64,000 bases of DNA, taken from positions 313,987 through 377,986 of the forward strand of contig NZ_FWXF01000001.1 in assembly GCF_900176285.1 (NCBI RefSeq), given 5' to 3'. This document shows, piece after piece, positions 34,021-44,375 of the stretch (positions within the stretch are counted from its first letter, which is position 1; each line of letters begins with the position of its first letter). The position numbers and the translations under genes were made by a program. This DNA comes from Desulfacinum hydrothermale DSM 13146. GTDB lineage: Bacteria > Desulfobacterota > Syntrophobacteria > Syntrophobacterales > DSM-9756. Below the pieces are notes generated by a model. It was not told the DNA's origin and made no database searches. It worked only from the letters and a program-made list of their open reading frames with translations.

Positions 34021-34362
34021 TTAGTCCTTGTTCTTGTGTTGCAAATAGGGGCGATAGTCCGGAACGTTTCTCATGAAACGCTCCTTGCACTTGTCCAGAC
34101 AGTCGGGGTCGTTGCCGCAGTTTCGCTTACATTCAATGTATTCCTGCCTATTTCGACATCCGAGCTCGCACATTTCCAGCAGCTCAGCGCAGGAAACGTC
34201 GTTAATCACACTTTCGGCGGTCTCCTTTTGCTTGCATCCTTTGTATTCTTGCTGGCAATTCCGGCTGCATTCGTCATAGCTCATGAGGCCGCCAGCCCAG
34301 GAAAAGGCGGCACTGAAGACGAAAAAACAGGCCACAGTGGTCGCAAAAAGAATCCGTGACAT
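34021..34362 (-). CDS. secreted cysteine-rich protein
   Basis: This 113-residue protein has a signal peptide (A-T-T-V-A-C-F-F-V-F-S-A-A-F-S-W-A), giving a mature part of about 90 residues with ten cysteines. They occur as C-S-R-N-C, C-K-Q, S-C-A-E-L-L-E-M-C-E-L-G-C, C-K-R-N-C and C-L-D-K-C, i.e. repeated C-x3-C and C-x6-C-x3-C spacings in helical segments. These would form disulfides between antiparallel helices as in CHCH-type hairpins. No family is recognised. The spacing is close to C-x3-C helical hairpins rather than c-type haem (no C-x-x-C-H). Context gives no clue. Confidence 0.75.
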   Translation of the reverse strand: MSRILFATTVACFFVFSAAFSWAGGLMSYDECSRNCQQEYKGCKQKETAESVINDVSCAELLEMCELGCRNRQEYIECKRNCGNDPDCLDKCKERFMRNVPDYRPYLQHKNKD

Positions 34363-34815
34363 GGTCTCTCCTTTATCAGTTCAAGAGCTCCGTCATGCAA
34401 TACAACTTCCGCCCCCGATTTCACCTTCACGTCTCTCTCAGATTCCATGCTCCGACCTTGACCCTCAAAGATCACCATAAGCTGAGCGCCCCGCAGCGAG
34501 GGATCATCCCGAGATGGGCCTGTGCAAAAGCTGCTTTCCGGCTCAAAATGCCATGAGATTTCCCTTCCCTGCGTAGCCGTGGGACGTGGGCCCTGCGGGA
34601 CAGGGCATCGCAGCCCCACCAAGGGGCACGCCATACCCGATGGCCATGCAAGGATTGGGGACTTTCCCCCAATCCTTAGAGGCTGCACTGGGAAAAAATG
34701 CTTCTTCCCCAGCGTTATTGGAAAGCTTCCCGCCAGCTCCTTTCTTGCATATGACGGCGAACCGGATGGCGGCCATGGCCGCTCCGGCATGAGTCAAGAG
34801 AGCGGTTCTTTCAGA
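34363..34815. other. 453-base intergenic region with hairpins
   Basis: No convincing gene is seen. A perfect 11-bp hairpin AAGGATTGGGG (34650-34660) / CCCCAATCCTT (34667-34677) lies within it, flanked by GC-rich inverted segments. No T-run adjoins, so it is not a typical terminator. Confidence 0.55.
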
Positions 34816-35316
34816 TCACTGAGGAACCCGCCGCAGGAGCATCCGGGTCATGCCGTCCTTGACGGGCAGATGCAAATCTTCGATCAGTACTTCGATCTTC
34901 ATTGGGTCCACATGAGCAGACTGCTGGACGCCCTGGGCCTGCCAGCCAACGAAAATCCACGATGAGGGCGTCCCTGAAAGCCGCTCATCCCCCACGTAGT
35001 AACCCCTGGCCAGGGCCGCGCGCGGGACTTTGGTGCGGCTGACTTTTTCTGGCGGCGGCGAGGCGTCCGGAAAGTACCCGTCGTCTCCCCACAGGTTCAT
35101 TCTGGTGTGAAACGAAAACGAGCGTCCGTCCGCTACGAGCCAGTCGAAGCACCACGGGATCTCCTTCCCGTTAATCTTCAGGTGTCCATGGCGGGCTTCC
35201 GAACGGCTACCCTTATTGCTGTAGGTAAGGTAATGTTCTACTGTCACTGCTCGGGCGGCACAGGCAGCCCCCATCGCTGCAAGAAGCAGAATCAGTACGG
35301 ACACTACGCGCTTCAT
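34816..35316 (-). CDS. secreted protein of unknown function
   Basis: This 166-residue protein has a clear signal peptide (V-S-V-L-I-L-L-L-A-A-M-G-A-A-C-A-A-R-A, cleavage near residue 22). The mature domain is beta-rich with Trp, Tyr and Asp residues and two repeated charged strands. No lipobox is present and no family is recognised. The start ATG 35316 has the signal peptide immediately after it; an upstream GTG/ATG would add seven residues. It is followed downstream on the same strand by the Cys-rich gene and the two may form a small exported-protein unit. Confidence 0.7.
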   Translation of the reverse strand: MKRVVSVLILLLAAMGAACAARAVTVEHYLTYSNKGSRSEARHGHLKINGKEIPWCFDWLVADGRSFSFHTRMNLWGDDGYFPDASPPPEKVSRTKVPRAALARGYYVGDERLSGTPSSWIFVGWQAQGVQQSAHVDPMKIEVLIEDLHLPVKDGMTRMLLRRVPQ

Positions 35317-35611
35317 TGTCTTCGCTCCTACCACTTGAATTTAACCCTCCCCATCAGCATCGTGCGCCACGGCCAGCTGAGAACGAGAAGATGCTTCTTT
35401 CCCTTTGGGAAGGTCCGAAACCCGCGCCAATGCACCGTAAAAGGGGAGTCGGTTTAAGGTTCTCCATTTGTGCTGCTGGGACCACGCACCCGGAAAAAGA
35501 GTCGGCCCACCCTCTCCTTTTCCCAAGCGCTCGCGCCAGGTGCGCCCATTGCGGCGTTCGGTGAAAGGAAAGGGCGGGCCAACGGAGTGCAGCCGATGGG
35601 TGTGGAATCGG

Positions 35612-36589
<978 letters not shown>

Positions 36590-38608
36590 TCAGCCGATGA
36601 CGGCCAGCACGTCGCCCTTCTGCACGCTGTCTCCGTCCTTGAAGTGGACCTTGACGACCGTTCCGGAAACGGGGGCGGTGATGGAATTTTCCATCTTCAT
36701 GGCTTCCAGGATGAGCACCACGTCGCCTTCGTTCACCGTATCGCCTTCCTTCACTTCGTAGCGGATCACCATGCCGGGCATGGGGGCTTCCATGGGGGTC
36801 CCGCCTGCCACGGCCGGGGCAGCCGGCTTGGGCGGTGGCGGCGCGGCGGCGGGCTGGGCGGCCGGGGCAGCCGGCTTGGGCGGAGGCGGGGGCACCACGG
36901 GCTGGGCCGGGGCCGGTTGCGGGGCGGTGGGCTGGGGCGCGGAAGGCGCCACCGGTGTGATCTGGCTCACCACGGGCACACCGCCCACCTGTTCCACGTC
37001 CACCTCGAAGTATTCGCCGTCCACGAACACATTGAAGGTGCAGACGCCCGGTCCCTTGGGCGGGGCTTCCTTCTGGGGCTTTTCCACCAGGAGGCCCGCC
37101 TTGGCCTTCTTGACCAGTTCCTCTTCGGCCTGCACATCTTCCAGAGTCTTGGGTTTGACCTCGTCCGGCATGGGTTCATGGCCGTACTTCCAGCGCAGGA
37201 ACCGCTTGCCCGTGGTGGGGTAGAGGGCGTAGATCAAGACGTCGTCCAAGTCCTTGGCCAGGCCTTCCACTTCCTTTTTGGCCTTTTCCAGTTCCGGTTC
37301 CAGCACGTCGGCGGGGCGCACCGTGATGGGCGTTTCGCCCCGCGGGTAGCCCTTGAGGGCCTTTTTCTGGACTTCCGGGTCGATGGGTACGGGGGTCTTG
37401 CCGTAGAGGCCGTAGCACATGTCTTTGACCTGGGCCGTGATCATCTTGTAGCGCTCTTCGGGGGTGTCGAAGAGCACGTTGTTCACCGTCTGGATCCCCA
37501 CGATCTGGCTGGTGGGAGTGACCAGGGGCACCTGGCCCAGCTCGCGGCGCACGATGGGAAGCTGCTTGAACACCTCGTCCAGCTTGTCCAGCGCGTCCAT
37601 TTCCCGCAGCTGGTTCACCAGGTTGGAGAGCATGCCGCCCGGGGTTTGGTGCAACAACACGTTCGTGTCGATGATGGACATGCGGTTGTCCAGCAGGTGG
37701 CGGTACTTGGGAGAGATCTTTTCCATGTACTCGCTGCACTTGGCCAGCTGCTTGATGTCCAGGCCCGTGTCGCGGTTGGTTCCGCGCAAGGTGACCACCA
37801 GGGGCTCCACGGCCGGGTGGGACGTGCGGTAAGCCCAGGGCGAAAGGCACGTGTCCACGATGTCCACGCCCGCCTCGATGGCCTTGAGCAGCGACATGTC
37901 GGCCATGCCGGACGTGAAGTGGCTGTGCAGGTGGATGGGCACCTTCACGTTTTCCTTCAGGGTCTTGATGAGGATGTAGGCGTCGTAGGGGGCGATGAGG
38001 CCAGCCATGTCCTTGATGCAGATGGTGTCGGCGCCCATGTCTTCCAGTTGCTTGGCCTTCTGGACGTAGTAGTCCAGGTTGTAGACCTCGCCGCCCATGC
38101 GTGGTTCGGTGAGCGAGTAGCAGATGGCGCCCTGGAAGTGCTTGCCGCACTTTTTGATCACCTTCACGGCCGTTTCGAAGTTGCGGAAGTCGTTGAGGGC
38201 GTCGAAGACCCGGAAGATGTCCATGCCGTTTTCACAGGCCCGCTCCACGAAGGCTTCCGCCACGTCGTCGGGGTAGTTGCGGTAGCCCACCAGGTTCTGG
38301 CCGCGCAGCAACATGGAAAAGGGGGTGTTCTTGATGTATTTTTTGAGGGTTCGAATCCGTTCCCAGGGATCTTCGCCCAGGAAACGGTGCATGGTGTCGA
38401 AGGTGGCTCCGCCCCACACTTCCATGGAGTAAAAACCCACCTGGTCCATTTCCTCGGCGATGGGAATGAAGTCTTCCGTGCGTCCCCGCGTGGCAAACAG
38501 CGACTGGTGGCCGTCTCGGAAGGTGAGGTCCTGGATCTTCACCGGATGGGTCACTTCAATGGGTTCGTCCACAAGGCCTGCCGTCAACACGCCGTGCTGT
38601 TCCGCCAT
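36590..38608 (-). CDS. biotin-dependent carboxyltransferase + biotin carrier subunit (PycB/OadA type)
   Basis: This 672-residue protein comprises an N-terminal carboxyltransferase TIM barrel (D-G-H-Q-S-L-F-A-T-R, and metal ligands in H-L-H-S-H-F-T-S-G), a conserved carboxylase domain (about 300-475), an Ala/Pro linker of about 30 residues, and a C-terminal biotinyl domain with E-A-M-K-M-E-N (biotin Lys about 638). It could be the B subunit of pyruvate carboxylase, oxaloacetate decarboxylase alpha, or the transcarboxylase 5S-plus-1.3S fusion. The neighbouring small protein fits the carboxylase-associated subunit. In a propionate-metabolising organism it would carry CO2 between pyruvate, oxaloacetate and methylmalonyl-CoA. 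mdh lies 42 bases downstream. Confidence 0.9.
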   Translation of the reverse strand: MAEQHGVLTAGLVDEPIEVTHPVKIQDLTFRDGHQSLFATRGRTEDFIPIAEEMDQVGFYSMEVWGGATFDTMHRFLGEDPWERIRTLKKYIKNTPFSMLLRGQNLVGYRNYPDDVAEAFVERACENGMDIFRVFDALNDFRNFETAVKVIKKCGKHFQGAICYSLTEPRMGGEVYNLDYYVQKAKQLEDMGADTICIKDMAGLIAPYDAYILIKTLKENVKVPIHLHSHFTSGMADMSLLKAIEAGVDIVDTCLSPWAYRTSHPAVEPLVVTLRGTNRDTGLDIKQLAKCSEYMEKISPKYRHLLDNRMSIIDTNVLLHQTPGGMLSNLVNQLREMDALDKLDEVFKQLPIVRRELGQVPLVTPTSQIVGIQTVNNVLFDTPEERYKMITAQVKDMCYGLYGKTPVPIDPEVQKKALKGYPRGETPITVRPADVLEPELEKAKKEVEGLAKDLDDVLIYALYPTTGKRFLRWKYGHEPMPDEVKPKTLEDVQAEEELVKKAKAGLLVEKPQKEAPPKGPGVCTFNVFVDGEYFEVDVEQVGGVPVVSQITPVAPSAPQPTAPQPAPAQPVVPPPPPKPAAPAAQPAAAPPPPKPAAPAVAGGTPMEAPMPGMVIRYEVKEGDTVNEGDVVLILEAMKMENSITAPVSGTVVKVHFKDGDSVQKGDVLAVIG

Positions 38609-38653
38609 AGTGTTTCTCCTTTTGATTCCCAGACCTTCCGGTGTGGAAGGGTG

Positions 38654-38863
38654 TTATCGAACCAGGCGCATCTGGAGCATGCGCCGCATGTCCATCATGG
38701 ATTGACGTCCGGAATAGCTCCAGAGGCTGAAGGCCGCCGCAGGTGCGGGAGCCGGCTCCCGTCTTGCCTCCGGAGGCGCTTCCGCCTGGGCCGACTGTTG
38801 GGCCTGCATGTACATGGCGATGGCCGTCGTGATGGCCGCCACGATCTTGGGATGGACATTCAT
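38654..38863 (-). CDS. small carboxylase-associated protein, OadG/gamma-like
   Basis: This 69-residue protein is encoded just upstream of the carboxyltransferase subunit in the same operon. It has a hydrophobic N-terminal helix (I-V-A-A-I-T-T-A-I-A-M-Y), an Ala/Pro/Glu-rich middle and a C-terminal W-S-Y-S-G-R-Q-S-M-M-D-M-R-R-M-L-Q. A short hydrophobic helix, a disordered A/P linker and a basic C-terminal tail recall the gamma subunits of decarboxylase complexes, but no clear homology is visible. It probably tethers or stabilises the complex. Confidence 0.7.
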   Translation of the reverse strand: MNVHPKIVAAITTAIAMYMQAQQSAQAEAPPEARREPAPAPAAAFSLWSYSGRQSMMDMRRMLQMRLVR

Positions 38864-38990
38864 AGGCGATCCCTCCTCATTGTGCGTCCCGATTCCATAG
38901 GTCCCGTTGCGCTTCCGCTTCCGCTGCCGCTATGGTGAGTGACGGGAGGCGGATCCCCGAGGGGGTTCTTCATCCGCCTTCCGTCCCGCT

Positions 38991-39545
38991 CTAAAGCCCC
39001 AGTTGGTCGGCGATGCCGGCCATGGCCCCAAGGCTCATCTCGATGAAATCGTTGAGGGGAAGGCCGATCTGCTCGCACAAGGCGATATGATCCCGGTTCA
39101 CATTCCGGGCGAAGTCCTTGCTCTTCATGCGCTTTCGAACCGACTTCACCTTGACCGAGGCGATTTTCTTGTCCGGATGGACCAGGGCGGCCGCCACGAT
39201 GAGTCCCGTGATGGTCTCGGCGCAGGTGAGTGCAAAATCCAGTCGGGTTTCCCGCGTAAGGCCCAGGGCCTCCGCGTTGTGGCGCGCGATGGCCCGGCGC
39301 ACCTCGTCGCCAAGATCCGTTCCCTCCAGAAGCTCCAGGGTGCGTTTACCGTGGGAGGCGGGATCATCGCGGGTTTCTTCGAAGTCCAGGTCGTGAAGCA
39401 GCCCGGCCACCGCCCAGGCCTCTTCGTCTTCTCCGAAATGGCGTGCCAGCGCCCGCATGATGGCCTCCGTGGCCAGGCAGTGCTTTTTCAGATTGTCCGC
39501 GTGGATGTGCTGGTTCAGAAGATTCAGGGCTTCCTCTCGGGTCAT
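38991..39545 (-). CDS. HD-domain phosphohydrolase-like protein
   Basis: This 184-residue HDIG-type protein starts at ATG 39545 after TGAGGTG. His-Asp motifs are H-C-L-A-T-E-A (first His) and L-L-H-D-L-D-F-E, then H-G-K-R and H-N-A-E-A-L-G. They provide the metal-binding H, HD and D residues of HD-family hydrolases. Length matches small uncharacterised HDIG proteins. No fused domains; substrate unknown, possibly a nucleotide. Confidence 0.8.
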   Translation of the reverse strand: MTREEALNLLNQHIHADNLKKHCLATEAIMRALARHFGEDEEAWAVAGLLHDLDFEETRDDPASHGKRTLELLEGTDLGDEVRRAIARHNAEALGLTRETRLDFALTCAETITGLIVAAALVHPDKKIASVKVKSVRKRMKSKDFARNVNRDHIALCEQIGLPLNDFIEMSLGAMAGIADQLGL

Positions 39546-39673
39546 GGGTTGCACCTCATCACGCCGTGGAATGGAAAGGAAAAGTGTGGATTGGGGGGTA
39601 AGGAGTGACGCCCGCGGCGGCCAATAAACGGAAGCGGGGAGGCGCTGCCGCGCGCCGCCCCGCCGCTGGATGA

Positions 39674-40003
39674 TCAAGCCGCTCGGCGTGTCTTCTTCTT
39701 GAGGTTGCTGATCCGCCGTCTCAAGGCGTCCGCCAGCTTGTTGTTGCCGGCCGCCTTGGCTTCATCACGCCGTGCGCGCAACTCGCGGATCTTGGCCTTC
39801 AGGGCCCGCACATCCACCGCCTTTTTCTTGGGGCCCTCGTCCACGATGCCCTTGGCCTCCTTGATGGCCGCGATGAGCTCCGTCTTGTTCATGGCGTGGA
39901 CCCCCACGATGCCTTCCAGGCCCAGGGCCACTTCCCGCAATTCCTTGGCGGTCATTTTCTCCAGCGGTTTTTCCTTGGCTTGTTTCTCCTTCTTCTTACC
40001 CAT
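39674..40003 (-). CDS. Rho N-terminal-like/SAP-like domain protein
   Basis: This 109-residue basic protein starts at ATG 40003 after AAGGAG and overlaps the slipin stop by 8 bases. Residues about 14-55 contain [10 protein letters not shown] and [14 protein letters not shown], the L-x-x-L-x-x-x-A pattern of Rho-N/SAP-like nucleic acid-binding helices. The C-terminal half is Lys/Arg-rich coiled coil. It may bind nucleic acid; role unknown. Confidence 0.72.
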   Translation of the reverse strand: MGKKKEKQAKEKPLEKMTAKELREVALGLEGIVGVHAMNKTELIAAIKEAKGIVDEGPKKKAVDVRALKAKIRELRARRDEAKAAGNNKLADALRRRISNLKKKTRRAA

Positions 40004-40784
40004 CCTGTGACTCCTTCTTCGCTTCCGTTGTCTTTGATGCCGTATCCGCAAGGAACGGTTTGATGAGATCAATGGGGATCGGGAAGATGGTGGTGGAATT
40101 GTTTTCCGCAGCGATTTCCCTCAAGGTCTGCAGGTAACGAAGCTGCATGGCCATGGGGTTTTCTTGGATGATCTGAGCGGCCTGCCGCAGCCGTTCCGCC
40201 GCCTGGAACTCACCCTCCGCATGGATCACCTTGGCGCGCCGTTCCCGTTCCGCCTCGGCCTGGCGGGCCATGGCCCGCTGCATCTCCTGCGGCAGGTCGA
40301 TGTGCTTGAGCTCCACCACGGTGACCTTGATGCCCCAGGGGTCCGTGTGGCGGTCCAAGATGTCCTGGAGCTGGGCGTTGATCTTTTCCCGCTCGGAAAG
40401 CAGCTCATCCAGCTCGGCCTCGCCGCACACGCTCCGAAGCGTGGTCTGGGCCAGCTGGCTCGTGGCAAATAGGAAATTCTCCACGGCAATGACGGCCTTC
40501 ACCGGGTCCACCACCCGGAAGTAGATGACCGCGTTCACCTTGACGGACACGTTGTCCCGGGTGATCACGTCCTGAGGGGGCACGTCGGAGGCGATGAGCC
40601 GCAGACTCACCTTCTGCATCCGGTCGACGAGCGGGATGAGGATGATGAGCCCAGGCCCCTTGGCGGCGATGACCCGTCCCAGGCGTAAGACCACGCCCCG
40701 TTCGTATTCGTTGAGGATACGAATGGCGTTGGCAAAAAAGAGCACCACGAGCACCGCAACGGTGATGAGCCCATAGAGGGACAT
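39996..40784 (-). CDS. slipin/stomatin-like SPFH-domain protein
   Basis: This 262-residue membrane protein has one N-terminal hydrophobic helix ([15 protein letters not shown]), followed by a PHB/SPFH domain with [11 protein letters not shown], the family start, and a C-terminal coiled coil with E-F-Q-A-A-E-R-L-R. Slipins pair with NfeD membrane proteases; here the nfeD gene is directly upstream on the same strand (55-base gap). It would scaffold membrane microdomains or present substrates to the protease. Confidence 0.9.
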   Translation of the reverse strand: MSLYGLITVAVLVVLFFANAIRILNEYERGVVLRLGRVIAAKGPGLIILIPLVDRMQKVSLRLIASDVPPQDVITRDNVSVKVNAVIYFRVVDPVKAVIAVENFLFATSQLAQTTLRSVCGEAELDELLSEREKINAQLQDILDRHTDPWGIKVTVVELKHIDLPQEMQRAMARQAEAERERRAKVIHAEGEFQAAERLRQAAQIIQENPMAMQLRYLQTLREIAAENNSTTIFPIPIDLIKPFLADTASKTTEAKKESQDG

Positions 40785-40838
40785 GGGGGCCTCCGTAATC
40801 TCAAGGAAAATCGAGTTGATGCCCGAAAAAGACTGAGC

Positions 40839-42161
40839 CTATTTATCATCTATCCTCTTGACTTGCAACTTCAAATTCCGCACCGACACCACTTCCACCC
40901 GGGCTCCTTCCGGGATGGGTTCCTCACTTTGCGCGTTCCAGAGTTCACCTTCCACGAAGACCTTTCCTTCCCGGCCCGGGCCCATGGCTCGGGTCACCAC
41001 GCCGACCGCTCCCACCAGGGCTTCCAACCCGGTCTGGGGGGGGCGCCTTTGGGCGCGGAAGGCCAGGGTGGCCACGCCCACGAAAAAGGCGGAAACGGTG
41101 AGCACCGTGGGGATGAAGACGGGCAGGGCCAGGCGGAAGGGCTCACCGGGAACATGGAAGAGCATGAGGGATCCCAGGACGAGACAGGTGATGCCGGCCA
41201 GGCTCAGCATGCCGTAGCTGGCCACCTTGATCTCCAGGATGAAGAAGACCACCGCCAAGGCGATCAGGATGAAACCGGCGTAGTTGACCGGAAGGGTCTG
41301 CATGGCATAGAAGGCCAGCACCAAAGCGATGGCTCCGATCACCCCGGGAAGCACCACGCCGGGCTGAGACAGCTCGAAGTAGAGGCCGGCCAGGCCGATC
41401 ATGAGCAGGATGTAGGCGATGTTGGGATTGCTGATGGCCCGAAGCACCTTGTGGCGCCAGCCGGGCTCCAGGTGGCGGATCTCTGCCCCCTTGGTGGTGA
41501 GGGTCCGGGAATAGCCCTTTCGCTGCACCTCCCAGCCGTCCAATTTTGCCAGCAGATCGCCCAGATCCCGGGCCACCAGGTCGATGACGTTCAGCGCAAA
41601 GGCCTCCTCCGCCGTGACGGACACGCTCTTTCGAATGGCCTCTTCCAGCCACTGGCCGTTTCGTCCCCGTTCCTCGGCGATGCTTTTGGCGAAGGCCACC
41701 ATGTCGTTCACCACCTTCTCGTTCATGGTCTTGGGCACGTCCCCGCCCGTGGCCGTCACCGGGTGGGCCGCCCCGATGTTGGTTCCCGGAGCCATGGCCG
41801 CCACGTCCGCCGCCGCCGTGATGAGCACTCCGGCGGAGGCCGCCTGGGCGCCGCTGGGCGCCACGAAGACCACCACCGGGATCTTGGCGTTCATGATGGA
41901 TTTGACGATCCCGCGCATAGCCGTCATGAGCCCCCCCGGGGTGTCCAGTTCCATGATGAGACATTGGGCGCTGTCTTCTTCCGATTGCGCAATGGCGTAC
42001 TGGATGAAGTCTTGAAGGCCGGGGTTGATGGTATCTTGGACGCGGATCACGTTGATGTGGCGGTCCTGGGCGTGGGCGGATCCCCCAGCGCCTGGCAGGA
42101 GCCAACCGACTGCGCAAAGGATGAGGATCAGTGCGGTTGCGTGGATACGCCGATGTTGCAT
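40839..42161 (-). CDS. nfeD: NfeD/ClpP-class membrane serine protease
   Basis: This 440-residue protein has a signal peptide, a ClpP-like periplasmic domain (catalytic Ser in S-A-G-V-L-I-T-A-A-A, and L-D-T-P-G-G-L near the oxyanion loop), four to five C-terminal membrane helices and an OB-fold NfeD domain at the end (G-A-V-G-V-V-T-R, G-E-L-W-N-A). The Ser-Lys dyad of this family is formed by the S in A-A-S-A-G and a Lys about 50 residues later. It forms a pair with slipin. Such pairs are typical of membrane quality control. Confidence 0.92.
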   Translation of the reverse strand: MQHRRIHATALILILCAVGWLLPGAGGSAHAQDRHINVIRVQDTINPGLQDFIQYAIAQSEEDSAQCLIMELDTPGGLMTAMRGIVKSIMNAKIPVVVFVAPSGAQAASAGVLITAAADVAAMAPGTNIGAAHPVTATGGDVPKTMNEKVVNDMVAFAKSIAEERGRNGQWLEEAIRKSVSVTAEEAFALNVIDLVARDLGDLLAKLDGWEVQRKGYSRTLTTKGAEIRHLEPGWRHKVLRAISNPNIAYILLMIGLAGLYFELSQPGVVLPGVIGAIALVLAFYAMQTLPVNYAGFILIALAVVFFILEIKVASYGMLSLAGITCLVLGSLMLFHVPGEPFRLALPVFIPTVLTVSAFFVGVATLAFRAQRRPPQTGLEALVGAVGVVTRAMGPGREGKVFVEGELWNAQSEEPIPEGARVEVVSVRNLKLQVKRIDDK

Positions 42162-42346
42162 GCGGCCTCCTCTGCCCTGCGACCCCGGGGGACGAGGAAA
42201 ATCCCGGCCCGTGTTCCGGACCCGCCCCCCGAGCGGTTAGGATAGCGGCCCAGGACCCTCCAGATCCCTTCCCATGGCGAGCGCGCCACCCGTCGTCCAT
42301 GGCGCATCTCGGATGTGGGATCGCCATTTTTCGCCTTCGGCCGGGT

Positions 42347-43117
42347 TCAATCTTCCAGGATCTGAAGCACCCGGAGAAGATCCTCCCATACGTTCGCCTT
42401 CTTGGCGGGGTTTCGCAACAGGTAGGCCGGATGGTACGTGGGCACCACCGGAATACCCCGCCACAGGCGCACCCCCGAACGCAACTCGGAGATGGGTTTG
42501 GTGGTCTGGAGGATCGTCTGGGTGGCACAGGCACCCAAGGTACAAATAACCTTGGGCTGGACGACTTCCAACTGTTTGTAAAGAAAAGGAGAGCAGGGTT
42601 CGATTTCTTCCGGAATCGGGGTGCGGTTTCCCGGCGGGCGGCATTTGACCACGTTGCAAATGTAGACCTGCTCTCTGCGCAAGCCAATGGCTTGGATCAT
42701 CTTGTCCAGAAGCTTTCCGGCCCGGCCCACGAAAGGGCGCCCCAGACGGTCCTCGTCGGCTCCCGGGCCTTCGCCCACGAAGACGAGACGCGCCGCGGGA
42801 TTTCCTTCCCCGAAGACCAGATGGGTTCGCGTCCCATGGAGCTGGCAACGGGTGCACTCCCCCAATTCCTCCCGCAGGGCCAGGAGCCGCTGCGCTTTCT
42901 CATTGGCACTTTCCGACGGGGCGTCCTTTTCCGCAAGGGCGGGCTCCGCCGCCCGCGGAGGGGGCTCCGTCGGGATTTCCGGCTCCCCGGACTCTTCCCC
43001 CACGGGGGAAGCCGGCTTGGGATCGTGGCGGAGGATCTCCTTCAGCCCGGCGCGCCGAAGAGAAGCCACCGTCCCCAGAACGCTTTCGGCCATCCGCCGA
43101 ATTTCCGACTCATTCAT
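42347..43117 (-). CDS. family 4 (Fe-S) uracil-DNA glycosylase
   Basis: This 256-residue protein has G-E-G-P-G-A-D-E-D (catalytic region of UDG superfamily with the G-E-G-P-G), N-V-V-K-C-R-P-P-x-N, and H-P-A-Y-L-L near the end. The four Fe-S cysteines are C-T-R-C (about 85-88) and C-x14-C in the later domain. Residues 1-80 are a low-complexity Pro/Glu linker. It removes uracil from DNA. ATG 43117 overlaps the coaBC gene end by 8 bases, giving likely coupling. Confidence 0.93.
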   Translation of the reverse strand: MNESEIRRMAESVLGTVASLRRAGLKEILRHDPKPASPVGEESGEPEIPTEPPPRAAEPALAEKDAPSESANEKAQRLLALREELGECTRCQLHGTRTHLVFGEGNPAARLVFVGEGPGADEDRLGRPFVGRAGKLLDKMIQAIGLRREQVYICNVVKCRPPGNRTPIPEEIEPCSPFLYKQLEVVQPKVICTLGACATQTILQTTKPISELRSGVRLWRGIPVVPTYHPAYLLRNPAKKANVWEDLLRVLQILED

Positions 43118-44318
43118 GATCGACCTTCTGCAAAAGGGTCTCGACACGGTCCAGAATCCGCCGGGCCACTTCGTTCTTTGTCAGGCAGGGCAGGGTATCC
43201 ACCTGGCCCCCCCGGTCCAGGATCTTCACCTGGTTGGTGTCGCAGCGAAAGCCCGATCCGGGCCGGGTGAGGTCGTTGGCGACGATGAAGTCCAGGTTCT
43301 TCTTTCGAAGCTTTTCTGTGGCGTTTTCAATAAGATTTTCCGTTTCCGCAGCGAATCCCACCAGCACCTGGTCGGCTCTTTTGACCGCCCCCACGCCCGC
43401 CAGGATGTCGGGCGTTCGAATGAGTCGGATGGTGAGGTCCCGGTCGGACTTTTTCACCTTCTGGGGGGCCGTTTCTTCCGGCCGGTAATCGCTGACGGCG
43501 GCGGACATGACGATCACATCCGCTGTTGCGGCCAGGTCCCGGACCACCCGGTCCATCTCCAGCGCCGTCTTCACCCGGTGTGTGGAAAGAAAAGGCGGAT
43601 CCAGGAGGTTGGTGGGGCCGGTCACCAGATCCACGTGGGCCCCGCGCCGTGAGGCCTCCACGGCGAGAGCGAATCCCATCTTGCCCGAAGAGGGATTAGT
43701 GATGAAGCGCACGGGATCGAAGGGCTCCCAGGTGGGGCCCGCCGTGACGAGCACCCGCTTACCCTGGAGGCTCTTGGGAGTGAGGACCCGAACGGCCGTT
43801 TCCACAATAAGGGAAAGGTCCGCGAGGCGCCCTTGGCCTTCCTCGCCGCAGGCCAGCTCCCCGGCTTGCGGTTCCACCACGTGGACGCCTCGGTTCTTTA
43901 GAAGGCGCAGGTTGTCCTGGGTCGCCGGGTTGGCGTACATCACGTGGTTCATGGCCGGGCAGACGATCACCGGGGCCGTGGCGGCCAGGATCACCGTACT
44001 CAGATAGTCGTCGGCCAGCCCGTGGGCCATCTTGGCCAGTAGGTTGGCCGTGGCGGGAGCCACGAGGATGAGGTCCGCTTCCCTGGCGGCCTGGATGTGG
44101 CCGATCCGGGATTCCATCCCCAGGTCGAAAAGGTCCGTCAGGACCGGCCGACCGGAGAGGGCCTGGAGGGTAAGGGGCGTGATGAACTGTTGCGCCGCGG
44201 CGGTCATGACCACCTGGACCATGGCCCCCTGTTTGTCCAGTAACCGGATGAGCTCCGCCGCCTTATAGGCCGCGATGCCGCCCGTCACACCGAGAAGGAT
44301 GGATTTTCCTCGAAGCAT
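43110..44318 (-). CDS. coaBC: bifunctional phosphopantothenoylcysteine decarboxylase/synthase CoaBC
   Basis: This 402-residue enzyme has an N-terminal FMN-dependent CoaC decarboxylase (G-V-T-G-G-I-A-A-Y-K-A; P-A-M-N-x-x-M motif; G-E-L-A-C-G-E-E-G with active-site Cys) and a C-terminal CoaB synthase (T-A-G-P-T-W-E-P; N-D-L-T-R-P-G-S-G-F). It makes phosphopantetheine for CoA. Length is normal. It is the first gene in its strand block, with UDG overlapping its end by 8 bases. Confidence 0.96.
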   Translation of the reverse strand: MLRGKSILLGVTGGIAAYKAAELIRLLDKQGAMVQVVMTAAAQQFITPLTLQALSGRPVLTDLFDLGMESRIGHIQAAREADLILVAPATANLLAKMAHGLADDYLSTVILAATAPVIVCPAMNHVMYANPATQDNLRLLKNRGVHVVEPQAGELACGEEGQGRLADLSLIVETAVRVLTPKSLQGKRVLVTAGPTWEPFDPVRFITNPSSGKMGFALAVEASRRGAHVDLVTGPTNLLDPPFLSTHRVKTALEMDRVVRDLAATADVIVMSAAVSDYRPEETAPQKVKKSDRDLTIRLIRTPDILAGVGAVKRADQVLVGFAAETENLIENATEKLRKKNLDFIVANDLTRPGSGFRCDTNQVKILDRGGQVDTLPCLTKNEVARRILDRVETLLQKVDHE

Positions 44319-44375
44319 CGCCCGTGATCCGTCCGTCAGTGGTAAAATGCTTGGTTTTCTGTTCGTACCTCTTAC

